The notes beneath the pieces are model-generated. The model ran no database searches, was not told the origin of the DNA, and saw only the letters and a program-made list of their open reading frames with translations. A stretch of DNA of 64,000 nt from Ailurus styani (lineage: Eukaryota; Chordata; Mammalia; Carnivora; Ailuridae): positions 4,571,900 through 4,635,899 of the forward strand of contig LNAC01000038.1 of the NCBI GenBank assembly GCA_002007465.1. The letters run 5' to 3'. Below, piece by piece: positions 33,321 through 44,665 of this stretch (positions are counted from its first letter, which is position 1; each line of letters starts with the position of its first letter). The translations under genes and the position numbers were made by a program.

Positions 33321-33935
33321 CTTATTCTTTCCTAGAGTTTAAAACAACCCCCCAAACTGACAGTGATTTCCCACGCAGACTGGGATGGGGATGGGAGGCT
33401 GTACTCCTAACACTTTCTAGTCCTTTGAGGATTTTTGCTATGGGAAGCCACTTTCATGTATCAAATACCGAATGGGAGAATAACTATACAGTTGGGCAAT
33501 GACCAGACCGTCTATGACAATAGAGATCTGACTCACAACCTCTGCAACGCCCAGCCCAGGACGCTGAACCACATGGAAGCAATCTGTCCAGAATTCCAAA
33601 ATTATCAGGACATGGTCAATGCCTGCCAGCTCCCCTGCTCGTCTGCTCATGTTTGTCCCACTTTCAACTCAGGGCCAGTAAAAGAAAGTCAAATATGCCT
33701 CCCAAACCTAACACAGATACCCCATTTTTAGCTAACTCTCTTAAACTTCCTTGTGACAATACCCTTTACTCAGAGCATAACTGAACTCTTTTTTTTTTCC
33801 TCTTTAAAGCTTTCCCATTCCCCTGCCTGCTTTGAATCTCGACCAAACACAGTGCTGTGGCTGACCTTTTCTATAGCAAGTTTTCAGTAAATAGCCTCTA
33901 TTTGTTCTCATTAGGATAGTCTCCACCTATTTCAA
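33321..33935 (+). other. unclassified block, possibly an old LTR
   Basis: GC-richer than its surroundings, with a 98-aa plus frame at 33435-33731 and, downstream, 'ctttaaagctttcccattcc' and 'agtaaatagcctctatttg', which resemble the promoter and polyadenylation part of an old LTR. I recognise no protein domain in the frame. An ERV/LTR is my first guess; a diverged pseudogene is the alternative. Confidence 0.35.
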
Positions 33936-36200
33936 CATGAAGGTGTGATGGTGTAGAGAAAAAACAGACAAAATTTATAGATTAAAAGAAACATAACAAA
34001 GCACTGCAGTGATGACATTTTCAACTCACTTTAAAACAGTGTGGAGTTAGTGGTTTGAAAAATCATACATTAATTATTTATACATAGGAAACCTGAGTAT
34101 GTATGTGTATACACACACACACATATGTGTGTGCATGAGTGTGCGCGTGCGTGTGTGTGTGTATAATACATATACATATATTTTACTTAGAAGAATCGCT
34201 TTTGCATTTGCTCCCAAGCATTCTTCAGCCAAGTGATGATTTGAAACTTTTCCGTGCTCTGCTACAGTCTTCTCTGAATTCACCCATCTAGAGGGCTGCC
34301 TTTCCCTAATATGAACAAAAAACAAGTATATGCTAGCAGTGTGTCTGCACACCAGTGTACTGCAAAACCATCTGAAAAAAAATACATCTTAAGGAGGAAG
34401 TTGTGTTTTAGAGGAAATTCATGAAAAGAAAATATAAAAATAGATTTTAAATATGAGAGATTCTTTATAATGCACTGCTTTGCATGGGTGTGCTCCTGTG
34501 GGGGAAAGGAGAGGGACCGGGGAATTCCGGGCCAGTGATAGTAAAGCATCCAATATCAAAAGCCTGCACACTTGAGATTCTATTACTTGGGAAACTTTGT
34601 AATACTACCTGTGTCCTCATCTCCATAAAACAGCAATGACCATTTGGGAAACTCAGTAAAAGCTGATGTTCCATATTCTCCCTATGCTGAAGACCTCCCC
34701 AGGGGCTAAATAGATTTACTAAACCACATGTTGTTTACCCAATTTTTGTGCCAAAGCATTGATGAGACTCCTATGGGTAATGATGCTTTGCCAAAATATT
34801 GGTTCTTCAGTTCAATATCACCTTTATTCTTGGCAATCCACTTATTTGTTGGATTTATGTTTAAAAAAAACAGGTTATGTATGATTCAGCATAATACAAA
34901 ATACTCAAGTTGTCTTGTTGAATTGAATTCCTTTACATAAAATTTAAGCAAAAATCTATTTCAGAATCACTATACCAGAGAGAAAATAAACCGATAAATA
35001 GTAAACTTTGACCCATTGCATGCAGTGTAGATGAGGAAAAATAGCCTGACACCTTTGTCTAGATTCCAAATTAAAAAAAAATTTAAAAATGTGTAAAGTG
35101 AAGGTCATAAAGGAATTTAAATTGCCTATATATTTGGATTACAGAAAATGTTTACTTTAAGTTTGAATGATCAAACATCGTTTTTAATAAGAATAAAAGG
35201 AGTTTAATAAAGTTTAAATCTCCTTTTTAATAATACTTTTCTCAATACCCGTTAGCAATTCCAAGACCATAAAAGCTTTGAAAACCAAAAGGTTTTTGTT
35301 GTTGTTGCTGAGGTTTTGTACCAATTCACTGGCAGCAAAACTAGCCTTGGGTGGGCGTAGGGCTATTTTTGGTAATTATTTAGCCTGCATTCAGTGATTA
35401 TTCATATGTTATCAACAATAGGAGAATATTTGATTATAGAGTGCAGGCTTGGATCTTGACGTGTTCCTAATATTTATGCCACTTATTATTATGTTAAAAT
35501 CCAAAAAACATTCTGCATTCTGAAACATTTGTGGCCCAATGTTTTGGAGAAGGAATTGTTAAGGAATTCTTAAAATGTATTAGTGATGTAACTGAGCAAA
35601 GAAATGAAACAAACAAAAACAAACAAACAAACAAATGATGATCTCTAGGGACTTCCTTGGACTTACAGGAAAGCAATTTTAGAAGGCTACCTTTCCAAGA
35701 AGAAATAGCAAGAGGAAAGGAGTCCTGTCTGAGAATGTGGTATTGCTGACTCTGTTGGGCTATCTTATAAACTCCTTTAATAATTCCCAAACCCTCTTCT
35801 TTTGGAAGGTAGGTGTGCTGGAAAGGATTTGGAAAATGTATTCCTATATATTCCCGAGGTTAATTCTCATATCTTCCTATTTCTTGATTTCTTTATATAT
35901 ATAATTTATTTTTTAATTTATATTTTATTCATGTAAAATTTCTGGACTAGATCATACTCAAAATTGTATTTAATTTATTCTCTAAAATGTCAGCATAGCA
36001 AAGCCATAATATGAAAAATAATATTAATTGCAATACCTACATTTTTAATGTCAGTTAGTTTCTGGCATTACACTAAATACTGTATATATATATACATATA
36101 CATACCATTAGTATTAGTATATCATTAGTAATATCATTAGTATTAATATAAATATATACAACAAACCAGGGCAGATATCTCTTTAAAAAAATAAGGATCT
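33936..36200. other. no gene; dinucleotide repeat at 34109-34163
   Basis: Unique-looking sequence holding an interrupted (AC)n/(TG)n array at 34109-34163 and an (AAAC)n patch at 35609-35633. Minus frames at 34074-34674 and 35494-35790 overlap each other in several frames and have no domain that I know. Confidence 0.45.
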
Positions 36201-36206
36201 AAAAAA

Positions 36207-36237
<31 letters not shown>
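36201..36237. repeat. (AAAT)n microsatellite
   Basis: About nine AAAT units directly before a SINE. It could be the old tail of another retroposon. Confidence 0.9.
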
Positions 36238-36245
36238 GTACCTAT

Positions 36246-36445
36246 GGGCACCTGGGTGGCTCAGCCAGTTAAATGTCTGCCTTGGCTCAGCTCATGATCC
36301 CAGGGTCCTGTGACAGAGCCTCATATCAGGCTCTCTGCTCAGCAAAGAGTCTGCTTCTCCTCTCCCTCTGCCACCACTCTGCCTACTTGTATGTTCTCTC
36401 TCACCCTCTCCCTCTATCAAATAAATAAAGAAAATATTTTTTAAA
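36246..36445 (+). mobile_element. CAN-SINE, older subtype, plus
   Basis: Head 'gggcacctgggtggctcag', body with several changes, and an aaataaataaagaaaatatt tail. Flanking 'agtacctat' and 'agtatctat' may be its target duplication. Confidence 0.9.
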
Positions 36446-36841
36446 AAATGAGTATCTATTAGAATGACAGCACTGACATATGTGACCTCTGACATAATTT
36501 TCCTATGTTTACATTCTTCTATGCTTCTTTTGTATTCATTTTTTCCCCATAACTTGCACATTCCTCCATTTTTGTTTTTTTCCCTCCTGCAGCTTCCATA
36601 ACACCAGTCATTAATAAAGATTTCTCACTGTTCCACTTAGAAAACAGAGAGTGAAATTCAACAGAAAGAGATCAAAGACATCACCACACATTTGTCAATT
36701 ATTTCTACAAATAAGACAAGCTATTGTGATCTCCCAGTGTACATTTCTAAAGGCTATGCAATGCTGACTCACTCTACTGTTGCCATAAAGTAAGCTTTAT
36801 TGCTTTATGATTTGACTTCACTTTAACAATATCCAGAGTAG

Positions 36842-37058
36842 GGTTGCCTGGGTGGCTCAGTCAGTTAAGGTCGATCATGACCTGAGCCGACTCTTGATTT
36901 CGGCTCAGGTCATGATCTCAGGATCAGGAGATGAAGGCACTTTGGGAGTGGCAGGAAACCTGCTTGAGATTCTCTCCCTCTACTCCTCCCTCCACTCATG
37001 TGAGCACCTGCATGCATGCACTCTCCTTCTCAAATAAATAGATAAATCTTTAAAAAGA
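36842..37058 (+). mobile_element. CAN-SINE with an 18-bp inverted repeat
   Basis: A plus element of the subtype with 'gactcttgatttcggctcag'. Target duplication 'atatccagagtag' at 36829-36841 and 37060-37072. Unusually, 'gatcatgacctgagccga' (36873-36890) has been added before the normal 'tcggctcaggtcatgatc' (36900-36917), giving a perfect 18-bp stem with a 9-base loop. Confidence 0.93.
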
Positions 37059-37072
37059 CATATCCAGAGTAG

Positions 37073-39675
37073 TCTCCTTTGTCTACAAATTTCTCAGAAA
37101 GTTTTAAATAGCAAGTCTATTTGGCTGCTGAGATATGCATACTTAGAAGGCCAAGTATCAATTCTGTGTCTCTTTGATGGCTTACATTCTAAATAAAACT
37201 CATTATCTTTTGTTCTCTGTGCACCACAAATGTGAAAAATTGATATGTGATTCTATTCATATCACAAAAAATAAGTTTGTCCTTCCTTTTTGTCCTAATA
37301 GAAAAAAGAATAAAATGATGAAAAATAGTGGAAAGTTAAAAGAATATTGTATTTCTTTTGGATAGAGGAGCATATTATAGCAATATAACATTGGTTTTTA
37401 TGATTCTAAAACAAAATTAGCTCCAAGACTTTTATTGTTTTTGAAAAAATGATTTTAAGTTACTATACTATACATTCTTATGTTGATCCATTTTTAAAGA
37501 AGACTATTCATTGGGGTCACTAAGATATTATGAATGGAATTCATACTAATGCTATAATGATTAAGAATTCTGCATAGATGTCACACAGACCAGTTGCTAC
37601 TATAAAATTGTTTTTGTAATTTGAGGCAAGTAGTTATTCTTTCCCACTCTGGATTTCCATTTCTATAAATTGGTTATAATCTCATATATCTCACTGCTTT
37701 TTATAAATATTAAATATATTAAAAATATATATAACATGTATTTATACTAATCATATATTAATAGTATATATAGAGAGAGAAATAGAGAATTTAGCACAAT
37801 GCTAGAATCTAACATTGAAAATGCAAGTACTGCTATTAATATTAATTTTTCATATTATGACTTTGCTATACTGACATTTTGTAGAAGAAATTAAATACTG
37901 TTATTGATTATGATATAGCCCAGCAATTTTATGTGAATAAAATATAATTAAAAAATAAATTGAATATAAGGAAATCAAGAAATAGAAAGATGAGAATTAA
38001 TAATTTTTCCATTCAGTTTATATTGAAAATTAAATACTGTGGGCAATTTTGCCATTAGGGAAATTATGTCATAATGATGCTTAGGCTACAGAACAAATAC
38101 CTCTAAAAGGTATATATATAATAAAAAACAAAATATAACCTTAATGTTGTTGGAAAATGAACACTGAGTTTTCAAGATTTTATACATTAAAATATTAAAG
38201 AAAATTTACAAAATAAATTTCAATTTAACAAAAGTGCTCTTGTAATTTAAGTTTTAACAGATGTAAAAGAAGAGGAGAGTTAGAGACCAATTTGCAAAAG
38301 CATAATACTCATGTAAAAAGTGAAAGTAAGTCTTAATTGGTCTTCAAACACTTCATGGTGACATTATCACAGTTCTTTTAAAAAAGTGCTGAGAAATAAT
38401 ATTGGGATGCTTCCCTTAAAATTTAAACTTGATCAGATAAAGATAATCTTTAGTTTTTGTATCTACTGTCTTACAAATTTGATAAATAATGACCAACCTA
38501 GTGCTCTTGTTACAAAGGGATGACAATGAACCTCACCTCCTATCAGTTTAGACACAATGGAAATTAGGTTGCCCTCTGGGAGTCAAATAGGTAAACCCAA
38601 ACCCAGTGGATGTGCTTAACCAACAGTGTAATTATACCACACAATTATCTATGAAGATATGAATGAAGATACACTCTCCTCCCACGACTCCATACTCACC
38701 AAGAATCTTTGTAACTTGAATTTGGCTTCCAATGCAACCTAAATTCAGGAAGTAAAGGCACTAAGCACCTAAAGACAGCATGTAATCTGTTTGACAATCA
38801 CTGTCTCGGTGTTAATAAATAAACAGGCAATGCTTTTAAATAGACCAGTTAACTGATTCTACCATCATCTATCTGCTCTCATTTCTATCTGTATCTACCA
38901 TCAATCTATCCATCCTCACTGCTCTATCATAATAGATCATTCTCTTTCCACCCATCCTCTCTTAATTCCTTTTATCTATATACCTGTGCATGACTTTGGC
39001 TAATGTAACATTGGATGTCTAAGTTGGAACCATTTACTTTCTGTGGTTAGCTTACTAAAGTGAGAAACAGTTTGACTCCTTTCCAGGGAATCAATATAAT
39101 GATGATGTTCATACAGAAAAACTCCACTGAATCTCCACCAAGACACCCAAATCTAACTTTTTTAGAAAGAAACAATAGCTTGAGATAACTATAGTATTCA
39201 TGCAAAGTGTTCACTGGATCTCCCTTTCATTTGAAATAGAACTCTATATTGTGTGCGAGCAAATGTTTTGGCATGAAATAATTTAGATTGGATTTTTTTC
39301 ATTTATCTTTGGGGCTTTATTTCAAGGAAAAGTCTTCAAATTGCTAGTGCAAGTATCATGTATAAGAAGCTGTTGCTACAGACCAGCAGGGTTGAAATAA
39401 TTTGTTATAGGGTCCAGGAACACTGCTCTGACAGGAGATGGTATCTTTGACCAAAGTCCTCATCGGAAACAGCGGGTGGCTGCAGTCCCGCTATGGATCC
39501 TCCACAAGGGAGAAAGGAATGGGGAAAAGACACGCAAAGAAGAAAAAACAAAACAAAACATGGCTTAATGATTCACCCTGGAAGCTCAGAGGCAGGCTTT
39601 CTCCAAGACGAGGAAAATTGCCCAACCACAGGTATTCTTTCTGGGATACCAAGAAGACTTTTGACCCTATGCCAA
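37073..39675. other. no gene; MIR-like piece at 37540-37710
   Basis: A plus-strand MIR core is suggested by 'tgaggcaagtagttattctt', 'ctggatttccatttctataa' and 'attggttataatctc'. TA-rich stretches occur around 37690-37775. The remainder, including the 81-aa frame starting at 39438, has no recognisable feature. Confidence 0.45.
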
Positions 39676-39679
39676 AGCT

Positions 39680-39822
39680 CTAGTTACATTATTTCATATA
39701 TTCACAGTTCTGTGAGGTGATTATTATTATCATCCCCTGCTCACTGTCTGGGTTTTCTTAAGCTCAAACTATCAGTTAAATTTACAAGACTCTAATAGGC
39801 AGGCAGTCTGTGGCCCTGGCTT
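39680..39822 (+). mobile_element. MIR fragment
   Basis: 'ttatttcatatattcacagt', 'tctgtgaggtgattattatt', 'atcatcccctgctcac' and the final 'aggcaggcagtctgtgg' follow the MIR 3' half in order. Diverged. Confidence 0.6.
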
Positions 39823-40754
39823 TACAGAGGACACAGGACAGGAGATAGGGCATGCAGCAGGGCAGCCTCTGGGCTTTTTCTTTGATGAGAGTCTCACAGG
39901 AGACCACAAACCATACAGCTCTTCTCTGGTGAACCCATGTGATAGGCTAGGTGCCAGGGAAGGAGACACAGTGGGGGGCCCTTGCCTGGCTTAGAAGCCT
40001 TATGTCTAAAGGAAGAGGTGTCATCTCTAGTGACAGTTCCAAAGGCAACACTTCCAAGATCTCAACAGGGCAACGCCCAGTAGTTAAGACCCACTGCCGC
40101 CAGGACAGTTCCAACACTATGACTTCTCACTAAATGTTCTCACTGAATAGTTTATTCATTGATCTTCTGTCCGGATGCCATTTGCCTATGTGAGGTCATG
40201 TTTGCTATAGGCAATGCTGCCTGGTTACACAGCTGATGTCCTACCTTTATAGGAGAAACAGAAAGAAACTTACTTGTCCAAGAGTAGGGAAAAGGATTTT
40301 GCTAACTCTACTCAACATTCTCCTATAGCTAGAGGAAGCTGATGGTCATAGGTCATAGTAGTGACTTTCTTAACATCGCACAACTATCATGTGAGAGTGT
40401 GACTTCATTCCCTGTCTGTCAGACCCCCAGACTTATGCTGAGATTAACACTTTTTTATCTCAGTTCTGTACCTGTCTTACTTTTCCGTGTCCAGCCAGAA
40501 TGCATAACTTAAAATTGCATCACCTTCACATGGACCCAAATGCCTTTTCTATCACAGGGAATGAAAGCTTTTATGAATGTCTGAATAAGTCCTACCTGTT
40601 TCCTATGGTACTGGACACATAATATTGAAAACAGTCACTATCTATAATGGGTCAACATTTGTAATACATATACCATGTAACGAAATAGTGTCTGCATCAA
40701 GTAATTCATCTTAAGGAATTAATCACATGAAAGCACAACAATTATTATTTTTTT
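39823..40754. other. no gene; possible second MIR at 40300-40445
   Basis: Moderately GC-rich to 40.1 kb. A weak MIR match ('catcgcacaactatcatgtg', 'tctgtcagacccccagactt') lies at the right-hand end. The 60-65-aa frames on either strand near 39772-40133 are not recognisable. Confidence 0.4.
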
Positions 40755-40769
40755 AAATAACAAAAATTA

Positions 40770-40973
40770 GGGGTACCTGGGTGGCTCAGTTGGTTAAACA
40801 TTTGCCTTAGGCTCAGATCATGACCCCGGGGTCCTGAGAGTGAGCCCCATCTTGAGTTCCCTGCTCAGAGGGCAGCCTACTTCTCCTTCCCTTACTTTCT
40901 CCCTGCCCCCACATGGGCTCTCTTTCTCTGTCAAATAAATAAATAAAAAATCTTTAAGAAAATAAAAAAATAA
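40770..40973 (+). mobile_element. CAN-SINE, full length, plus
   Basis: Older subtype. A perfect target duplication 'aaataacaaaaatta' is at 40755-40769 and 40974-40988. Confidence 0.94.
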
Positions 40974-41156
40974 AAATAACAAAAATTACAGAAGGCAAAC
41001 ACAATCCAGAAGATTATATGTACAGAGAATAATTTTTAAATGAATGCAATATAGTTGTTACTACAATAATCTTGAAATTTTAAGTGAGGTAGATTAAAAT
41101 TTGTGAAAAAATGTTTATTACTCAAAAACAATTTTTTTTTAAAAAAACAACTTTTT

Positions 41157-41332
41157 AAGAAAAAATGTATTTATTTATTTGAGAGAGAGAGAGATAACAT
41201 GAGCAGGGGGAGGGGCAGTGGAAGACGGAGAAGCAGACTCCCCACTAAACTGTGAGACTGACGCAGGGTTCAATGCCCAGACTCTGAGATCGTGACCTAG
41301 CTGAAGGCAGATGCTTAACAGACTGAGCCACC
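41157..41332 (-). mobile_element. CAN-SINE, older, head truncated
   Basis: Antisense element from 'aatgtatttatttatttgag' to 'agactgagccacccaac'; the final ggcgcccc of the head is lost or mutated. Confidence 0.9.
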
Positions 41333-41574
41333 CAACAAAACACTTAATAAAAACTAACTAAAGCCAAACATGCTACAAGTAAAAGGAACAATAAGAATAA
41401 TATGTTTATATCTGAGGTTAAGGAAGGTAAAGTTTTCCTAAGGTGCAAAATATATAAAGAAAAATACTATATAGTTAGTTATCTGGATCAAAATTAAGCT
41501 TAAAAGCTGAAAGTCATTCACAATAAGAAAAAAAGAACACAAATGATTAATGAACATAAGAAATTATTTTTCAG

Positions 41575-41778
41575 GGGGGGCCTGGATGGCTCAGTGGGTT
41601 AAAGCCTCTGCCTTCGGCTCAGGTCATGATCTCAGGGTCCTGGGATCAAGGCCTGTATCGGGGGGGGTCCCTGCTCAGCGGGGAGCCTGCTTCCTCCTCT
41701 CTCTCTGCCTGCCTGTCTGCCTACTTGTAATCTCTCTCTCTCTGTGTCATATAAATAAATAAAATCTTTAAAAAAAAA
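41575..41778 (+). mobile_element. CAN-SINE, young, first of a tandem pair
   Basis: Young subtype with a G-rich variant 'tatcggggggggtccctgct'. Target duplication 'aaattatttttcag' at 41561-41574 and 41779-41792, the second of which is also the left flank of the next SINE. It inserted at the same site as its neighbour. Confidence 0.95.
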
Positions 41779-41792
41779 AAATTATTTTTCAG

Positions 41793-41990
41793 GGACACCT
41801 GGGTGGCTCAGTTGTTAAGCATCTGCCTTCGGCTCAGGTCATGATCCAAGGGTCCTGAGATTGAGCCCCACATCAGGCTCCCTGCTCCTCAGAAAACCTG
41901 TTTCTCCATCTCCCACTCCCCCTGCTTGTGATCCCTCTCTCGCTGTGCCTCTCTCTGTCAAATAAATAAATAAAATGTTAAAAAGAAAAG
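41793..41990 (+). mobile_element. CAN-SINE, older, second of a tandem pair
   Basis: Older subtype ('cagttgttaagcatctgcc') with an aaataaataaataaaatgtt tail. Its downstream duplication 'aaattggttttca' (41991-42003) pairs imperfectly with 'aaattatttttca' upstream, so it was the earlier insertion. Confidence 0.93.
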
Positions 41991-42049
41991 AAATTGGTTT
42001 TCATCATAATAATACATGAATAACAATTTATAAAAATAAATCATTTTAC

Positions 42050-42182
42050 CAACCATTAGATGGTCAATATTTTAGCATTCTTACCAGATCATTAGTCCAA
42101 AGAATTAGAAAACAAGCAGTTATTTACTGCTGGTTGGAGTATAATGCTACAACTAATTTGGAAGGCAATTTCACAGTGACCT

Positions 42183-42223
<41 letters not shown>

Positions 42224-42257
42224 NCCTCATCAAAGTATGTTCAAAAATATACTAATC
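42050..42257 (+). mobile_element. old L1 fragment, broken by a poly-A/N
   Basis: 'gctggttggagtataatgct', 'taatttggaaggcaatttca' match the C-terminal ORF2 to 3' region of old L1s. A 40-base A run (42184-42223) and an N (42224) interrupt it. After the SINE at 42271-42465 the L1 resumes with 'attagattgggaaaaaatct' and 'taaatgtacctcaatgagga' to about 42600. Confidence 0.65.
42184..42224. repeat. A40 run ending in N
   Basis: Forty consecutive A bases, then an N. An A tract of this length next to a gap mark is probably not reliably sized; sequence such as a retroposon body could be missing. Confidence 0.9.
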
Positions 42258-42270
42258 AGTGAATTGTTTA

Positions 42271-42465
42271 TTTTTTTTTAAAGATTTTATTTATTTATTT
42301 CACAGCGGGAGAGAGATCACAAGGAGGCTGAGAGGCAGGCAGAGAGAGGGGGAAGCAGGCTCCCTGCTGAGCAGAGAGCTCAATGCGGGCCTTGATCCCA
42401 GGACCCTGAGATCATGACCTAAGCCAAAAGCAGAGGCTTTAACCCACTGAGCCACCCAGGCGCCC
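42271..42465 (-). mobile_element. CAN-SINE, young, nested in L1
   Basis: Full-length antisense element. Target duplication 'agtgaattgttta' at 42258-42270 and 42467-42479. Confidence 0.95.
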
Positions 42466-42604
42466 AAGTGAATTGTTTATAATAATTATTACAATTAGAT
42501 TGGGAAAAAATCTTAAATGTACCTCAATGAGGAAGTGCTAACTAAACTTAGGTCAATTTGTATTTGTAAATATTATACAGAAGCAAAAAGAAAATTTAAA
42601 TCTA

Positions 42605-42985
42605 TTTTGTCTAAGTCTGTTTGAGCTCCTGTATTAAAATACTATAGACTGGGTGAATTATAAACAATGGGATTTATTTCTGACTGTTCTAGATAGATAC
42701 TAGGAGGTCCAAGATCAAGGTATTGTTGATACAGTTGGTGTCTAATGAAGACTGACCTTTTAGTTCATAGTCCAATATTTTCAGTGTTCTCAAGTAATAA
42801 AGGGGTCCTCGGGGGTCCTTTTTATAAGACACTCATGTCTTTCATGAGAGCTCTGTGGGCATGAGGTAAGCACCTCCCAAAGTTCTCCCTCCAAATACAA
42901 TCACAACAGGGATTAACTTCAATGTATGAATTTGGACAGGGCGGGTGGGGGGGTGGGACACCAGCATTCAGTCTATATCAGGGCT
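42605..42985 (-). mobile_element. THE1/MST-like MaLR LTR, antisense
   Basis: The plus strand reads as the complement of this LTR class: 'aatactatagactgggtgaa', 'tgggatttatttctgactgt', 'aggaggtccaagatcaagg', 'ggggtcctttttataagaca', 'cacctcccaaagttctccct', 'aacagggattaacttcaatg', and 'atgaatttggacagg'. Length and order fit one LTR. Confidence 0.75.
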
Positions 42986-43500
42986 GACAGAATATCTTTA
43001 AGATGAAAAAACGGTTGAAAAACCTTTTGGAAAATACTGCATTTATATAAAATCAAAACAACCTCATGACTCTACTAAACATTTCCATGTCAATGAAAAG
43101 CAGAAACTAAATTTTTAGAGGCTGAAGAGCATAAAAAAATTCCAGATATGTATGCTGTGTGAAATAATAAGAAAGACACTGTACTTTCAGTGAATTGATA
43201 GTAGCCAAAACAAATGAAAAATCTATTTAAAATAGAAGCTTAAATTTAAGATATTTTATGTACATCCATATCAATATAAAAATACTGAAATAAATATACA
43301 TGTTATGGAAATTAGTATTAACAATCTATTGCTAAACTTCTACATCTTATAAAATGGGGGAAATGGGTTAAAATAAAGCTTATTAAAATAAAGCTATAAT
43401 TATTTTCTTGGCATTTGTAAAATGTAAAAACATATATTTTTAAATCTTAAGTAAGTAGTAGAAGAATATATGTACTTTCTATAAAAAGTATCAAAGAAAA
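42986..43500. other. no recognised feature
   Basis: AT-rich, with 'aaaataaagct' repeated around 43370-43394. No gene. Confidence 0.45.
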
Positions 43501-43693
43501 TTTTTTTTTTTTTAAGAGACAGAGAGAGAGAGAGAGCATGGTGGGGAGAGACAGGGGGTGAGGGAGAGAATCTTAAGCAGACTCCACACCCAGTGCAAAG
43601 ACCAATGTGGGCTTGAGCTCCTGAACCTGAGATCATGACCTGAGCTAAAATCAAGAGTCAAATATTTAACTGACTTAGCCACCCAGGCACCCC
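43501..43693 (-). mobile_element. CAN-SINE, old subtype
   Basis: Antisense element with 'agcagactccacacccagtg', 'gatcatgacctgagct' and 'gacttagccacccaggcacc'. The minus frames 43400-43703 are translations of it. Confidence 0.92.
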
Positions 43694-44270
43694 ACAAAAA
43701 CATTTTTTTAAACAGGGAACAGACAACAATTGTTATATAAGTAAATAAATGTCAAGAATAAAGAAATTTATCTGCCATGTCCATGTTCTTTCTCAAAAAT
43801 AAAGTTTCATCCTTTAAGAATTTTATTTTCTATATGGCTTACCTTACAACTGATTTACCATTTTTATGATCAGTTTCATATAAAATGTATTCATATAAAA
43901 TCTCCCATATTTATTCTGATAAGATACAACTTTAACAGTATAAATGAGGAGGCATCATTAGAAATTTCCATTTTGTTATAATACTAAATTTTGTTGTCTA
44001 TTAAATTTTAAGCATTGTTCATTTAATTCTTTGGAAATCTTCCTTTTCAAATTTATATTTCCAAAATTAAAATATTCATTATAACTTTTTAATTACTTTT
44101 CCAAAATCAGGCTTCTATATATGACATAAACATACTCAATTTCAAGCAAAATAATGAAAAGTGTTTATGCTGTGGATGGTATAAAATGATACAACTAGTT
44201 AAGTGTTAGCTTTTAACGAAAATATGTATTAGTGTGCTCAAAGTCGCAGACTACTTAAGAAATTGAAGGT
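43694..44270. other. no recognised feature
   Basis: AT-rich unique-looking sequence; nothing to annotate. Confidence 0.45.
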
Positions 44271-44274
44271 TCAT

Positions 44275-44665
44275 CTTTGTGTATTGTTGGTGGAAATGTA
44301 GATTGGCACAGCCACTGCGTAGGTTTCTAAAAAAAATTAAAAATAGGGATGCCTGAGTGGCTCAGTGGGATAAGGCCTCTGCCTTCGGCTCAGGTCGTGA
44401 TCTCAGGGTCCTGGGATTGAGCCCTGCATCGGGCTCTCTGCTCAGCGGAGAGTCTGCTTCCTCCTCTCTCTCTGCCTGCCTCTTTGCCTACTTGTAATCT
44501 CTCTCTATCAAATAAATAAATAAAATCTTTAAAAAAATTAAAAATAAAAATATCATATGATCCAGCAATTTCACTATTGCATATTTACCCAAAGAAAATG
44601 AAAACACTAATTTGAAAAGATATATGCACCCTTATGTTGAACTTCTAGATTTGAACTAATGATTT
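44275..44665 (+). mobile_element. L1 ORF2 3' fragment with nested SINE
   Basis: 'tattgttggtggaaatgtag', 'attggcacagccactgcgta', then, after the SINE, 'atcatatgatccagcaattt', 'cactattgcatatttaccca' and 'atatgcacccttatgttgaa', in L1 order. Frames are broken. Confidence 0.8.
44346..44531 (+). mobile_element. CAN-SINE, young, nested in L1
   Basis: Complete plus element. The target duplication 'aaaaaattaaaaata' at 44331-44345 and 44532-44546 is a typical A-rich L1-endonuclease-style site. Confidence 0.95.

Noticed and set aside
39438..39720. Two overlapping plus frames (81 and 75 aa)
   Set aside because: They overlap in different frames, have low-complexity lysine-rich parts from an A-rich tract, no domain and no visible exon signals that convince me.
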